A stretch of DNA of 64,000 bases from the NCBI GenBank assembly GCA_019671005.1, contig CM033747.1:22843188-22907187 (forward strand), written 5' to 3'. Both the position numbers and the translations under genes were made by a program. The notes beneath the pieces were generated by a model that did no database searches, had not been told where the DNA came from, and worked only from the letters and a program-made list of their open reading frames with translations. Positions 21,307 through 34,039 of the stretch are shown piece after piece; positions within the stretch are counted from its first letter, which is position 1; every line of letters begins with the position of its first letter. Source of the stretch: Hibiscus mutabilis. Taxonomy: Eukaryota > Streptophyta > Magnoliopsida > Malvales > Malvaceae.

Positions 21307-23922
21307 TAGTGACGAGCTAAATTTTTGAGTAAATGATAAGGCATTGACTCGGGTTGTGGACCCTCGTGTTGGTTTGGGTAATTGGAACCCTTGGACCAAG
21401 TTTGGGCCTTTTTAGATAACAATTAAGCTACATTGTCTTGGTGGTGACCAAATAGTAGCAGAGATAGAAGTTAAGGGTTTATAGGGTGAATATACCACTT
21501 TTAAATAAAGTGGGCTAATCTCCCTATTATTACCTTGTCCTCCACATGGGAATAGGGGAAAAACAAGACCATCCTTTTTCCCTTCATCTTTCTTCTCCCA
21601 CTCATCCCACCAATTTTCAAGCTTGAATTCAAATCTAAAAATCTCACATTCATGCATCATTTCTTCCAACCAAATTCTAAGATTTTAGTATGTTAATCTC
21701 CTCTCCATAAGCTTCAAGAAAAGAATATTTTCAAGGAAAAAGGGTAAGTTCTCTATTTATGGGTTTTTGGTTTAAAGCTTGTTGGAGCTTTTCTTTAAGG
21801 TTTAAGGTTATAATTTTGTAGCTAAGCTTACCCCTAACTTTTATCTCAAGTATTGTTTCATTTTTCATGTTGGCATGGCAAGATAAGGTGATTTGGGGGT
21901 TTTCTTCAAGCTTGAGCCAAGTAGGAACGTTGAAGAAGCTTAGGGTAAGAGTGCATTTTGGGATTTTTGGCTTAAGGTCAGTACATCTTTGACTCCTAAT
22001 CTTCTTAAAGATCATAAAGTGAATGCCTTGCTTGATTTTGTGGTTTATGATTGCTAGTTTTCTGTTTTGGTAGCTTAAAGCCTTGTTAATGGTAAAATTC
22101 GGATTAATTGTTAATAATGTGTAAAAATGGTAGCAAACCACCCTAAATAACTTCCATAAGATATAAGATCGAGTTAAGTGGTTAGTGGTTTCAATTTAGA
22201 GGCTTTGTGAGTGATTTTCCAAGACTAGGAAGCCATTTATGGGCTTCGATACCGGTACATGGGAAGCTCGTATTAGTACCCTGTGCTCTAAGTTGAAGAA
22301 AATATATGAACTCTGAGGGGTGTATCGGTATGAGCTTAAAGATGTATTGGTACATGATTGCTAGCCGTATCAGTATGGGTTGAACTGTATCGGTACCCAC
22401 TATTTTATTGAAATTCTAGTGAGCTCAATTGGCATCAGTACGCTGTGAGTATCGATACCTAAGGGTACCTTAATAGTATGCGGAAGCTAGTACCAGTACC
22501 TACTGGGAAATCTTCTCAAAAATGTGAATTTAAGTTTGAAGGGCTGATAATTCAAGGACGGTGGTCCAATGGGCTTCTAATGTGGTAAAATTATATGTAA
22601 AGCTAAAAAATTGAGATTTAACCCTCATGTACGAGCAAAATGAATAACAACTTGGTCAACTTTGGGTGACTTGTTTATGATAATAACCATAGAGCTTGGT
22701 AAATGGATTAATGTTGCCCTTGTGAGCCGGGTAGGCACTCGAGGGGTTGTTGATGATAAATAAAGAACTAACCAAGTTGGTTGGTGTCATGCCCTGGGGT
22801 CGTTTCCATGATAGCATGTCTTATCCTATGATTGTTGTAAAGGATCCTGATGTCCTAAAGTTAGTATTATGTTACTTATATAAAGGAATGTGTACTTAAG
22901 ACTGAGTGAACAAGTACATCTGACGTACCCACAGGCTGAGTGATCTGGGTGCGGTTAGGAACCTTTCTGTGGCTATGGTGATCCGAATAAGTTAATTAAC
23001 TTGATAGGCTGAGTGAGCTCGAGTAACCTGATAGTCTGAGTGGCCTCAGGTAAAGACTACTTGTGGCTAATGTGATCCAAGTATGTCTAAGATGTATCCG
23101 TGGCTATGGAGATTCGGATATGGTCTATTCAACCCGATAGTTGTGTGAAATGGGTAACCCGACGGTTGTATGAGGAAGGGTAAAGTAGGGCTTCGTTGGC
23201 CATTTATGTAGATGATGTATTTATGTATTTATGTATGTTGTGTGGATGCTATACATGATAGCTTATGTACCCGATGGTTGAGTAATCAGGGTGTGATGTG
23301 AAACCTACTCGATAGGCTGAGTAATCTCTAGTATGGTAAAGCATTGTGGAACATGTAAGACTTCTTGTAGATTTTTTTAATGCCTTGAGATAGGTGATCT
23401 AAGAATTTTAGCTTGTGTAGGCTAGATGGTGACTCATAGATAGTGAACCCTTATCTATTCTCTCTTGACTATATTATTTCGTATACATATTTTATGATAA
23501 TTACAAATTATGGTAGAGTAGAAATGTACTACTAATCTTTGTAAGCTCGGCGTTCGGAATCGTTGTGTCTATTCGCAAGTTTGTAGGTTGATCGTGACTG
23601 GGGAGCACATCAAGAATGGATTCCCTAGCACCGTATCACTTCAGAGTATAGTATTTGACGTTTAGTTTTGGGCTATTATATTCATAGGACCTTACAGTGT
23701 TTGAGTCTGTAAACTTTATTTGAAAATTATTTTGATATACAATGTTTTAAACTTGGAACTCAAATTTTGTAAACCTTTTTATAACGCTTATTTATTTACA
23801 TGGATTTATGGATGATTTGATGTTTTGTAATGGCTAAATCTAAGGTTCTAAATTGGAAATTTGATGGGTCGGGTTTTGGGTGACCTGAAAGTAGTACTTC
23901 GGATTGGGATTGGGGTGTTATA
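21307..23922 (+). repeat. Tekay-like LTR of relic T1
   Basis: Starts tagtgacgagctaaattt (decayed tgtaacgaccc) after the purine tract and ends ggggtgttata, 2616 bp. The terminal sequences are those of Tekay/Del chromovirus LTRs. A - strand copy lacking the last 640 bp is at 45997-47965. It contains a cluster of gtatcggtac-type motifs (22248-22510) and degenerate repeats of gctgagtgatct phrases (22905-23340). Confidence 0.8.
22248..22510. repeat. Cluster of gtaccgatac/gtatcggtac motifs in T1 LTR
   Basis: About nine matches or near matches to the 10-bp motif GTAYCGRTAC in either orientation (for example ataccggtac, tatcggtat, gtatcggtac, gtatcgatac, taccagtac) within 260 bp. Confidence 0.7.
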
Positions 23923-24173
23923 TGGATAAATCATGAAATGATACTATATCCCATGCTTTGTCTACTTGGTTAGATTATATGCATGAAACTTGGTAAGTGT
24001 TTGAATGGCGAGGATGTAGTGGCATCAATAATTGGTGCATATTAGCTTTTGATTATGATCTAGCTTAAAGATATATGAGATCTTGATTGATGAATGTGTT
24101 GACTAGAACTTTTGCTTGATTTTGATGGTTATTGGGTGTGTAATATCCTTAAGATGCTAGTCTATGTGTTTGG
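23923..24173. other. Unassigned spacer
   Basis: About 250 bp between two LTRs with no reading frame or repeat that I recognise. Confidence 0.4.
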
Positions 24174-25892
24174 TGTAACGACCCAAAATTTGGGTTTGTA
24201 ATTCGGGTCTCAGACCTGGGTTAAGGGCCTTTATTTTGGAAGTCTAAGTTAAGGATATTTAAGTTTGGGCCCATTATTTTGGGGGAGAAGATTTTGAATT
24301 TTAAAAAAAGAGGAGTGGTGGAAAAAGTGGAAGATTATATGATAGAGAGGGAAAAAGAAAGTAGGAGAGAAAGGGGAAAGTGAGAGAGAAAGTGTAGGGG
24401 AGAGTTTTAAACTTTGATTTACCAAGATTTGGTCATCCGTTGTTGACACCTCCACCACCATTATGTTTATCTCATTGATACGAGTTTGCTAGTACTAACG
24501 GCACCCCTATCGAAGTCACCGTAGGAGGGGTGAGAGAGAAAAAAGTTTGGGTTATTGACTTGAGGAGGTTCGGGTGCTCAAAATGCAAAACTGAGGCCGT
24601 CATCATGTTCACTGGCATTGAGAGAGACGATCTGGGTGTTCATTATTGTTGTCCAGCCATCGAAAGATGCCGACGCTCCACCACTTGTGCATGGGTGATG
24701 TCTAGCCGAGAATGGGAACTTATTGAAGATGCTGGGCTTGGGAAGCTGTTGGGCTAGCCATTTGAGCTAGCCTGTTAAACTGAGCTATGGCCCAACGAAC
24801 TGGCTTGCTTGAGGACCGGCCGGTCTACCAAGCTGAGCTGAGCCGCTAGTAGCAATTGACCACGTTGACCAAGCCGTTGATCGAGCTATTGACTTTTTTC
24901 GAGGGTGAGTTCGTTAACGTAGTCTATTTTTCCAAATTCAAACTTAGTAAGCTATTTTTACGCTTTTGACCTTGTGGATTAGTCAGTGAATGAGGTTAAT
25001 TAATATTTGTGTTGTTCGTATATTTATGAGGACTATTTGGGCTTGAATACTGGATCAAGATGAGAGTTTGAGGAGCTGGAGTAAGGATTTATCAATAATC
25101 GCTTAAGGCTAGTACATCTTGAACTCTTATTACTTCATGAGCATCATAAATGTGATTGCTTTGCGTGTTAGTATTTGGAAAATATGTAGACAATGAATAT
25201 ACATGTTTGGAGACCGATAATATGAGATTTGATATCTGTGTGAGACATGATGATGTTGCAAATATGATGAGACTCATGGAGACTTTAGAGACTGTGTGGG
25301 GTCATTTGAGATACTCGTTGATTATTTGATGATTGTTTAATTAGGGGCGTTTAAGATACTCGTGTTAATGTTGTATGCAGTTTGCACACTTGGTTGGTTG
25401 AGTCACCTTTGATTTATAGGATTCGGACACCCAAAGAGCGTGTTGCAACACCGTGGTTAAAGTTGCCGAATGTATATTCTCGATGTTGTGTGACATCGAG
25501 TCTCATTCTAAGATACTCAGGGAGAGATGCCGAGTATGGGTGTATGTTCTCAAGGCTTAGTGACACCAGGCCTCACCTAGAGATAGAGTATGTTCCTGAG
25601 GCTGTGTGACACCAGGTCTCACTCAATGTTTATGTTCCCGAGGCTGTATGACACCGGGCCGCAATCCATGTTTGTGGTATGACTTTGTATGTTTTGCTCG
25701 GATGATCTGGTGCGATCCCTAGTATGGTTGGGCCTTGTGTGCCACGTATGATGTTTGTATGATGAGAGCATGTGTTTAGGCAACTAGTGGTAGCTCCACG
25801 TGTTTATTTATCTCTATTTTTTGCTCGTACTAGCTTGCATGCTTATGTTTATGATTTGCATTAAGTATAGTAGAGTATATGTGTACCACTGA
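24174..25892 (+). repeat. Tekay-like LTR fragment T5
   Basis: Starts tgtaacgacccaaaatttggg, a typical Tekay-type LTR start, and is truncated at 25892 after gtgtaccactga, where the T2 LTR continues into its last 300 bp. It holds four degenerate 50-60-bp repeats of tgttcccgaggctgtgtgac type (25470-25675). Short open frames inside (for example 24530-24757) show no known domain and are not called genes. Confidence 0.65.
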
Positions 25893-26098
25893 TGTAACCC
25901 CCTTGACCCGATCTAGCCGCCAAGACTGAATCAAAGACGTTACATTAGGCTTGTCGAAGCAAACCCAAACTCATAACCTAAATCGGACCCTTTTTTTCTT
26001 TTTATCTTACCTAGTTGCTTATTTAACCCTAAGGTGTGACGTACAGCAGTGGAAGAAAAATAAGTATTCAATTCGCAAGACTTATCACTTTAAGAACC
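25893..26098 (-). repeat. Tekay-like LTR end fragment T6
   Basis: On the - strand it ends gggtcaagggggttaca, matching the end of the LTR at 58779-62123 (gagtcaagggggttata) and about 100 bp upstream of it. It is cut at 26098 by the element A LTR. It therefore records an insertion into T5 that was itself the target of element A. Confidence 0.65.
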
Positions 26099-29000
26099 TG
26101 TAGCGATATCCTTTTCCTACGGGTGGTGTTTCGCTAAAAATAGGTTTCGAGGTGTTTGGGGGTCTTTCGGGTATTAAAAAATATGTATTCCGTGGGGTTT
26201 TAGAAAAGATCATGTTTTATTTTAAAAATGGAGTCACCACCGGCCACTAAGGTAGGCCGAACACCATAAAACCAGAGATTTTAAAACTGTTGGGTTCGGG
26301 AGTCGGTTACGGATGGGGAAGGATTAGCACCCCCACACCGCCCAAAATTGGTACTTTAATAATTACCGCTTTATTAATATTAAACTTTCCAGATTAAAGT
26401 GACGATTGAATTAAAATATAGTTATAAGTGCGAGTAAATTTTAAGGGCCCCGTTATTCGAGAATAAACCGATAGACCATCATCACTGCGCTTGATACTGG
26501 CCACGTTTACGCTCGAACACCGCATTGACAAATATTGTATCCGTTATGCAATCTTTGGAAAATAATTATTGAAACATATATACGACGTGATACAACACTA
26601 AAACATAAAAAACATGAATATCGTAATATTAAACACAATAACAAAATGCACAAACAAGAGGAACATAACATATCACAAATAAAAAAAACATAAACAAGTA
26701 AAAAAACATTCTTCAAAATAAAAAACATGCGTAAAAAAATAATTAGCCATATATATACATGTTAAGATATATTTAAAATTACCACAATGCAACATATGCA
26801 TGACATGGATAAAATATGATGCTAAACTAACAAATCATCATTACCATAATATTATACCAAAAATTTATCATGTGACACAGTTTACATGCATAAATTAAAA
26901 AAACATGACATTATATGTGACAAATAACACCACACTAATATATAACCTAAAAACAATGTGAACATAAAAATCAAGCTAAATTACAAAAGCATGTTATATG
27001 CAAAGAAACTAAAACAATCACAAAATCAAACATGTACGATATGAACGAACGAACGAAAACATAAAAGCATGACATCATAAACTAAACATATATTACAAAA
27101 ACATAAGAACATGAAATATAAAAAAACACATAAAATCACAAAAGGGCAATACACACATGCTAACAAACGTAATCATTTAAATCATAAAAGAGACTGAAAT
27201 GAAATAAAAACAAAATAGAGGGCAAAAAATGGATTAAAGAAGTAAACACATTTAAGGAACAAATCATAAACTGGAATAAACCTACAAGGATTAAAAGTGT
27301 AAAAAGACCATGCGGCAAGCTCAAACTAAAAAAGTCAGAAACACGAAAGGACCCAGGGGGTAATTCAACCATTTAAAATCTAATTTTATGAGATTCAGGG
27401 ACTGATTTAAAAGAATTAAAAAAGAACGGGGGATTGAGGGTGTAAATAACCCATGCGGCGAGCCAAAAACAAAAAGACAAAAGGGCGAGGGTCCTTATGT
27501 GGTAATTATACCATTTTAAAAAAATTTAAACACTTATAAAAGAACCCAACCAGATATGTTTTTACCTTTTTGGCATTTCAAAATGTTGTTCTTAAAAAAA
27601 ATCTCCATATCCTTTATTATTCATCTAATCCGAACCCCAAAACCCAAAAAACACCTCTGGCCACCATTGTTTCCAGAAATCAGCATAATACCACCGTCTC
27701 AGCCGCTGCCGACCACCGCTTGTCAGCACCAGCAAGACCTTAAATCGCCCCCAAAACACCATTTTTAACCAAAATTCAAATCTAACCTTAGATTTTGAGA
27801 AAAAGACACCTTCTTTCCTAGATCTTGAAAAATCGAAACAAAAAAACTCTCCCTCTCTTTTAAAAATATTTTTATAAAACGAGATCGAAAAATATTCTTC
27901 CCCTTTTTCGGTTCACCATATTTAGCTCAAGAGCTCTTACGGCTTGTTACCGGCGATGAGAAGCTAAAACGGCGAGGGTAAGAACCACCCGCCCTTTTAT
28001 TTTTTATATTTCTTTTTTGTATTTTTGTGCATGCAAAGAAAAATAGAGAGAAAACAAATTACCAATGAAGTTCTTTTTTTTAATTTCTGGAACGTTCCCT
28101 CTGAGTACAAAATGCTTGGTTACAACTGATATATATCATACTCTGATTTTTGTTTTGTTTACACAAACAAGTTACAATAAATGAAAATATTGTTCTTGAT
28201 GTTGTAATAAGATTTCCCCTTAATTTTTTTATGTTTTTGTGCCATGCATGGTGGTTGGGAGAGAGCCGGTGAGGGTAGCGTACGGCGGCAGTGGGATTAA
28301 CGGAGGTGAGGCCATGTGGTGGAGGCGTGAGATCTTTATTTGATAGATCTGTTCTTGCCCGTTGGATCTGATTTGATCCAACGGCTAGGGATGATTGAAG
28401 ATAAATGGCTGAGATTGCATCTAGAGTATGACGTGGTGGCCTTGGGTCGTGACGCATGGCTCATGGGAAAACGAACAGTCTCGCGCGTGAGTGGTCTAGA
28501 GAGTGAGCATCACGCGTGCCAGCTGGAGAGTCTTGGGGGCATCTAAACCGTTGGATCAAATCTTGGTCCAATGGTCATGATGGCGGGGCTGCAACAAAAA
28601 AGGGATATCAGACTTAATTTCTAGGGTTTTAGGTTAATTAGATGGGGTTTGGGCTTGGCCGAAATCGGCTATTATTATTTTTTTGTTTGGGTTTTGAGTT
28701 GTACTGGACTTAGACACATATAATATGTAATTTGGGTTTTAATAATTATCTCGTCTATTATACATACCTATATTAATAACAATAATAATAATAATAATTA
28801 AACTTATAATTTAATACATGTACATACATACAACATACGAATACATTAGAACGACCATATCACACATAATATAACTAATACATGCAATATTAATATTAAT
28901 AATAATATAACCAATAAATAATACATACATACTAGACACACATATACATACATACACATAATATTTAAATAACACACATATATGCAAATTAACATATATA

Positions 29001-29315
29001 TTACATACGTTTAAACACATAACACACAAGCATATATATTTATTCACACATATTGTACATATACAAACAATGTATACATAAAATATAAACAAACATATGG
29101 CACACATATACCATAATATATATTAACGCGAACACATACATAATATGTATAATATATATGTACTCACACATATCACACACATGTTTTACACACATATTAA
29201 TTACACGTACATAATTAACACGCATACTAATATAATATATACATACATACAATAATAATATCTATTAATTATTATACTAATATATTTACAAACCATATAA
29301 AAATGAGTGATTACA
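26099..29315 (-). repeat. Element A 3' LTR, full length (3.2 kb)
   Basis: Runs on the - strand from tgtaatcactcattttta (29315) to ggatatcgctaca (26099). It is a 3' LTR because the polypurine tract adjoins it. Its end matches 1-679. The interior has AT-rich sequence with microsatellite-like acatacata runs (28760-29290). Long LTRs are usual for Ogre-type elements. Short open frames inside are not conserved and are not called. Confidence 0.85.
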
Positions 29316-29330
29316 GTTGCCCCTCTTTGC
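29316..29330 (-). other. Polypurine tract of element A
   Basis: gcaaagaggggcaac on the - strand, identical to that of element B, next to the LTR start tgtaatcac. Confidence 0.85.
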
Positions 29331-29459
29331 TTGTTCTTGTGAAACAAGAACAAAGCAAAGACAAAAAGCACTCATTTTTATCCTACTTCCCTGTTTGTAG
29401 CTTCAGAATCACGTGTTCTCCTAGAACTCTCTGCTTTTCCTCGGCCGAATCTTCAGGCT

Positions 29460-29535
29460 CGTAAGTTCTTCCTATATAAAACTTTTTCACCTTCTGATCT
29501 TGGAGCTACAAGTCATTCCTATATAGAACCTTTAT
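29460..29535 (-). repeat. Element A copies of the 3' hairpin motif
   Basis: Two decayed copies of the ttctatataggaag hairpin unit, in the same position relative to the polypurine tract as the long array in element B. The first retains an aagtt/aactt stem. Confidence 0.6.
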
Positions 29536-29689
29536 CTTCGAATTTGGGATTCATGCCAAAATGGATACCGATCATTCTAGACTCACGCTACTAAGGCTGC
29601 CAAAATCTTTCTTCAAATTTAGGGATTTATGCCAAAAATGGCTACTGATATTTCTGGACTCACGCTACTAAGCCTGCCACATCATGCCT

Positions 29690-30905
29690 GAAGGACTTAT
29701 TGATGGCCCAAAAGACTTATCACCATGTTCGAAAGGTTTACTAGTGGCCCGAAAGACTTATCACCGTGCCCGAAAGACTTACTGATGGCCTGAATGACTT
29801 AATATATGGCCTCACGCTACTATGGATGCCTTGTCATGCCTGAAGGTCTTATTGATGGCCCAAAGAACTTATCACCATGCTCGAAAGACTTACCGGTGGC
29901 CCGAAGGACTTATCATCATGCCTGAAGGACTTAATATATGGCTTTATGCTACTATGGCTATAGTCATCTGGCCTCACACTACTATGGTTGCCTCATCATG
30001 CCCGAAGGTCTTATTGATGGCCTGAAGGACTTATCACCATGCTCGAAAGACTTACCTGTGACCCGAAGGACTATCATCATGCCCTAAGGACTTACTGATG
30101 GCCTGAAGGACTTAATATCTGGCTTCACGCTACTATGGCTATCGTCATCTGGCCTCACACTACTATGGCTGCCTCATCATGCTCGAAGGTCTTATTGATG
30201 GCTCGAAGGACTTATCACCATGCTCGAAAGACTTACCGGTGGCCCGAAGGACTTATCATCATGCCCGAAAGACTTACTGATGGCCCGAAGGACTTAATAT
30301 ATGGCTTCACGCTACTATGGCTATCGTCATCTGGCCTCACGCTTCTATGGCTGGCTCATCATGCCCGAATGTCTTATTGATGGCCCAAAAGACTTATCAC
30401 CATGCTCGAAAGACTTACTGGTGGCCTGAAGGACTTATCATCATGCCAAAGGACTTATTGATTGCCCGAAGGACTTAATATCTAGCTTCACGCTACTATG
30501 GCTACCGTCATTTGGCCTCACACTACTATGGCTGCCTCATCATGCCCAAAGGTCTTATTGATGGCCCGAAGGACTTATCACCATGCTCGAAAGACTTACC
30601 GATGGCTCAAAAGACTTATCATCATGCCCGAAGGACTTACTAATGGCCTGAAAGACTTAATATCTGGCTTCACGGTACTATGGCTACCGGCATCGGGCCT
30701 TACGCTACTATGGCGACCTCATCATGCTCGAAGGTCTTATTGATGGCCCGAAAGACTTATCACCATGCTCGGAAGACTTACTGGTGGCCTGAAGGACTTA
30801 TCATCATGCTCGAATGACTTACTAATGGCCCGAAGAACTTAATATATGGCTTCACGCTACTATGGCTACCGTCATCTGGCCTCACGCTACTATGGCTGCC
30901 GAAAT
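29690..30905 (-). repeat. Tandem array, about 181-bp unit (element A 3' region)
   Basis: About six units mark a period near 181 bp by the phrase tcacgctactatgg (29940, 30122, 30303, 30484, 30666, 30847). Each unit is built of about 30-bp subrepeats of the form taagtccttcgggccatc on the - strand. The array occupies the locus where element B has a different, 44-bp array. Open frames here are products of the repeat. Confidence 0.88.
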
Positions 30906-31004
30906 CTTTCTTCAATAAAATCTACTTCTTAAAACTCTTTGATAATTCTTCAAATACCTGTAAGCAAAATTTGACATGTCTCTATCTATATGATGCATGC
31001 ACTG

Positions 31005-31250
31005 TAATACTTTATTTTTTTCTTCTTTTTTTCTTTTTTTCTCCTTTCTTTTTTGTTCCTTCTCCCTCTCTTTTTCTCTATTTTCTTCTTTGTTTCTTCT
31101 TTCTTCCTTCTATTTTTCTTTTTCTTCTTCTTTCTTCTCTTTCTCTTTTCTCTTTTTTCTTTTTCTTTATTTTTCTTTATTTTTCTTTTTTTTCTCTCTC
31201 TTCTTTACTTTCTTTCTTCTCTTTTCTCTTTTTTCCCTATCTCTTTTAAA
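31005..31250 (-). repeat. Polypurine tract, 245 bp (element A 3' region)
   Basis: Almost pure pyrimidine on the + strand, so purine in the element's sense RNA. It lies just before the tandem array, as does the purine tract at 38930-39060 in element B. Confidence 0.8.
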
Positions 31251-31259
31251 TAAGTTTTA

Positions 31260-32159
31260 AAATCATATGCCCTAAAAAGTCATTTTTTGGATTTCTTCAT
31301 TTCCTTTCTTTTTGCAATATGCTCAGTTTTGATCTTCATTTCATCAATCTTTCCTTTATCAATTGAATACCCGCTCTTGCTCTCTTGCACAAGCAACTAT
31401 CTTTCTTCTTCGGGGTCTCTACCCATTTCACAAATAAGCTCATTCTAACTCTCTATATCATTCTTTTGTAGGGATTCTTATCATTCTTCATGTTCTGCAT
31501 TTCCCCACTCGATCATGAGCTCAACTATCTTTCAATTCTTTGACCCAACATTCAGAGTATTTGTCAGTTTCATCATCGGGATGAGCAAAATGGTTTCATG
31601 CTCTGAACTTAATTTCCTAATTCAATCTTCTTGCTGCTTCTTGACGGGAACCATCTCTCAATCCCTATGCTCTAACTCTTTGGAGAGTCAATGTTTATCT
31701 CTTACCTTCCCCATATTTTGTGACCTCATTCTTGTCCTAGTTCATTCTTCATTTCCTTGAACCAACCAAGGCATCATAGCTGAAACCCGCTTCCTGCTCT
31801 TGAGCTGTCTGACACATATATTCTTGTTATCATCTTTATCTTATACATTGAGGGGTCGTTTCTCTGGTTAGGTTCCCAATAATATCTGCGACCTCATGTT
31901 TTGATCTTATCTCTGAAGCAATACATGGAAATCTTTGCTGCTTTAAATTGTCAATTTGTTGATCGGCATTCCACTGAAGAGTGTCATTTAGATTAACATA
32001 CGGGATTTTGAAATCAAAATCTTAGTATAACAAACAACAGAATATGAACTCTGGATATCAAGTGCAAGAGCGTCTTAGATTCAACCGTTCAGCGATCATT
32101 TCAAGCATAGCTTGGATCCATAAGATTTCGAATGTTGCGGCGATTCAAGGCTGTGAAGT
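31260..32159 (-). other. Element A 3' noncoding region
   Basis: No gene seen. It aligns with element C at 53950-54420 (shared gatcatttcaagcatagctt and atatcaag phrases). It ends at the B insertion point, with target duplication gaagt at 32155-32159. Confidence 0.65.
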
Positions 32160-33346
32160 TGTAATCACTCATTTTTGACCGGGTTTTAGTGTTATTAGTA
32201 TTATTTTAATAATAATATTATTAATATAAATTAATGAAAAATAAAAATAATAAAATATATTATTAAATAAAAGGAAAATATTGTGTCGAGCAGGGTGCTC
32301 CACGTCACCCTTAACCCACCCCAATTGCCTATATAAAGGCATGGGGCAGGGGCAATTGGGAGGCGCCCAAAAAATTTACACAATTGCACGCCAAAATTAC
32401 CATAAAATGGCAAGGCAATTGGCTCCCCAATTGGGAGCATGCCGGGGTTGGGGGCAGTGCCCTCGACCCCAGTTGGTTCGATCCAACATTCGATCGGGGT
32501 CCTATTTTAGGTCCGATCTAGTTAATAATTTTGGAGAGGGCGTGGTAGATCCCAGTGGGGTTCAGTTGGGGTTCGTCATTCGAGCTCCTAGTTAGGTATA
32601 TTTTCTTCCCTTTTTATTTGTGTTGTAATTTTTGTAATTTAATGAAGTATTAGTTAATTTAAAATTGTGTTCTTTTTTACTTTGTATGTTTATTTATGCT
32701 TTATATTAATATTTATTATGTTTTAAATTTATGTTTTATATTAATATTTTATTTATGTTAGATTTGTTTTTATTTATGAGTTAGATTAATATTTATGTAT
32801 GTATGTTTTAGATTAGTATTTTATTTATGTTAGATTAGTATTTTATTATGTTAGTATTTATTTATATTTTATCACATTGTCTTTATATTCGCCATGTTTT
32901 AGGTTGCATAACAAATATATAAATTATCAATGCGGTGCCCTTTTATCCGAGCTTAAACGGGGCTAGTATCAGGCGTAGTGATAGTGGTTGGGTGTTTACT
33001 CTTGGATAATGGGGCCTTTAAAATTTATTCGTAATTATAACCGAATTTTAAACTAATCGTCACTTTAATCCGGAAAGTCTAATATTAATGAAGCGGTAAT
33101 TATTAAAGTACCAATTTTGGGCGGTGTGGGGGTGCTAATCCTTCCCCATCCGTAACTGACTCCCGAACCCAACAGTTTTTAAATCTCTGGTTTTATGGTG
33201 TCCGGCCTACCTAAGTGGCCGGTGGCGACTCCAAGTTTTAATAAAATGCGTTTTTTTAAAAAACCCCACGGAATAAACGTTTTATATCCGAAAAATCACA
33301 AACACTTCGAAAATTCGTTTTTTTTAGCGAAACGGACATTGCTACA
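32160..33346 (+). repeat. Element B 5' LTR
   Basis: 1187 bp from tgtaatcactc to gacattgctaca, followed by a perfect tRNA-Arg PBS. Promoter TATA box tatataaa is at 32330-32337, in a zone with five caattg motifs (32320-32435). Near identity with 16382-17589 indicates a comparatively recent insertion. Confidence 0.9.
32330..32337 (+). promoter_or_regulatory. TATA box of the element B LTR
   Basis: tatataaa in cctatataaaggcat, about 170 bp after the LTR start, conserved in the other LTR copy (17401-17408, - strand). Confidence 0.55.
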
Positions 33347-33348
33347 GA

Positions 33349-33366
33349 TGGCGACTCCGCTGGGGA
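33349..33366 (+). other. Primer-binding site, tRNA-Arg type (element B)
   Basis: tggcgactccgctgggga, a perfect complement to the 3' end of plant tRNA-Arg plus CCA, two bases after the LTR. Confidence 0.92.
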
Positions 33367-34039
33367 TTATTTTTTGTTTTTAACAAAATAAAGAGAGTCA
33401 GGCTTTTTCAAATAATTACCGCTTTAATAATATTAGAAGTTCCAGATTAAAGTGACTATTAAATTAATATTCGGTTGTAATTGCGCGTTTATTTTAACGC
33501 ATTTAAAATATGGCATATAAACCCATTTTTAAGTGGGGGAAAACGCTAATGCTTTCGTGGAGATATCGTTCTCCCGTGTAGGCCTAGCAAGTACCTTCGG
33601 GGCTCGAGTACCTTATGCTTTCGTAAGGATATCGTTCCTTCGTGCAGGCATAAGCGAATGGGTCCCCCTGAATTGAACCCGGTTGAAAGGAGCCTATAAT
33701 GGGTGATGATCGGGGGCCTTGCTACTCTTAGTAGAGGACAACAAGGACAATTCGGGTACCTCCTAGCACCAACACTGCATGTAGAGAACATATAGAAACC
33801 CACCCCTTTAGAGCCATGCGGATAACCTTAGGTGTTTTAGACGGGATAAATAGGGTTTTTTTTGTTTACCTTATTTTATTTGTCATTTTATTTATGTATT
33901 TATCTGGTACTAACTCATTTTTGTGTTTTTTTTATTTTTATTTTTATTTTACACATACTTTTGTTGCATTATCATTGCATCCGCATTACATAGAGGCGTT
34001 GATTCAAGTGGTTTGCCTGATTAGAAAATCTTTCATCAT
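33367..34039 (+). other. Element B leader with conserved hairpin at 33717-33746
   Basis: No gene seen. It shares with A and C the gctttcgtggagatatc repeats, the ggtacctcctagcacc block and the leader hairpin. Here the outer ccttg/caagg stem and an inner ctac/gtag stem remain while the middle differs. Confidence 0.7.

Noticed and set aside
24530..24757. 75-codon cysteine-containing open frame
   Set aside because: It is inside a Tekay-like LTR fragment and has no recognisable domain. The length is expected by chance.
27556..27768. Proline-rich open frame in element A LTR
   Set aside because: Short, inside an LTR, and not preserved in the corresponding part of element C.
28760..29290. AT-rich microsatellite-like zone considered as a replication origin or matrix attachment region
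   Set aside because: It is part of the element A LTR, and base composition alone is not evidence for either role.
30971..31260. Open frames rich in F, S and L, like a membrane protein
   Set aside because: Product of a long pyrimidine tract. The same position in B is a purine tract.
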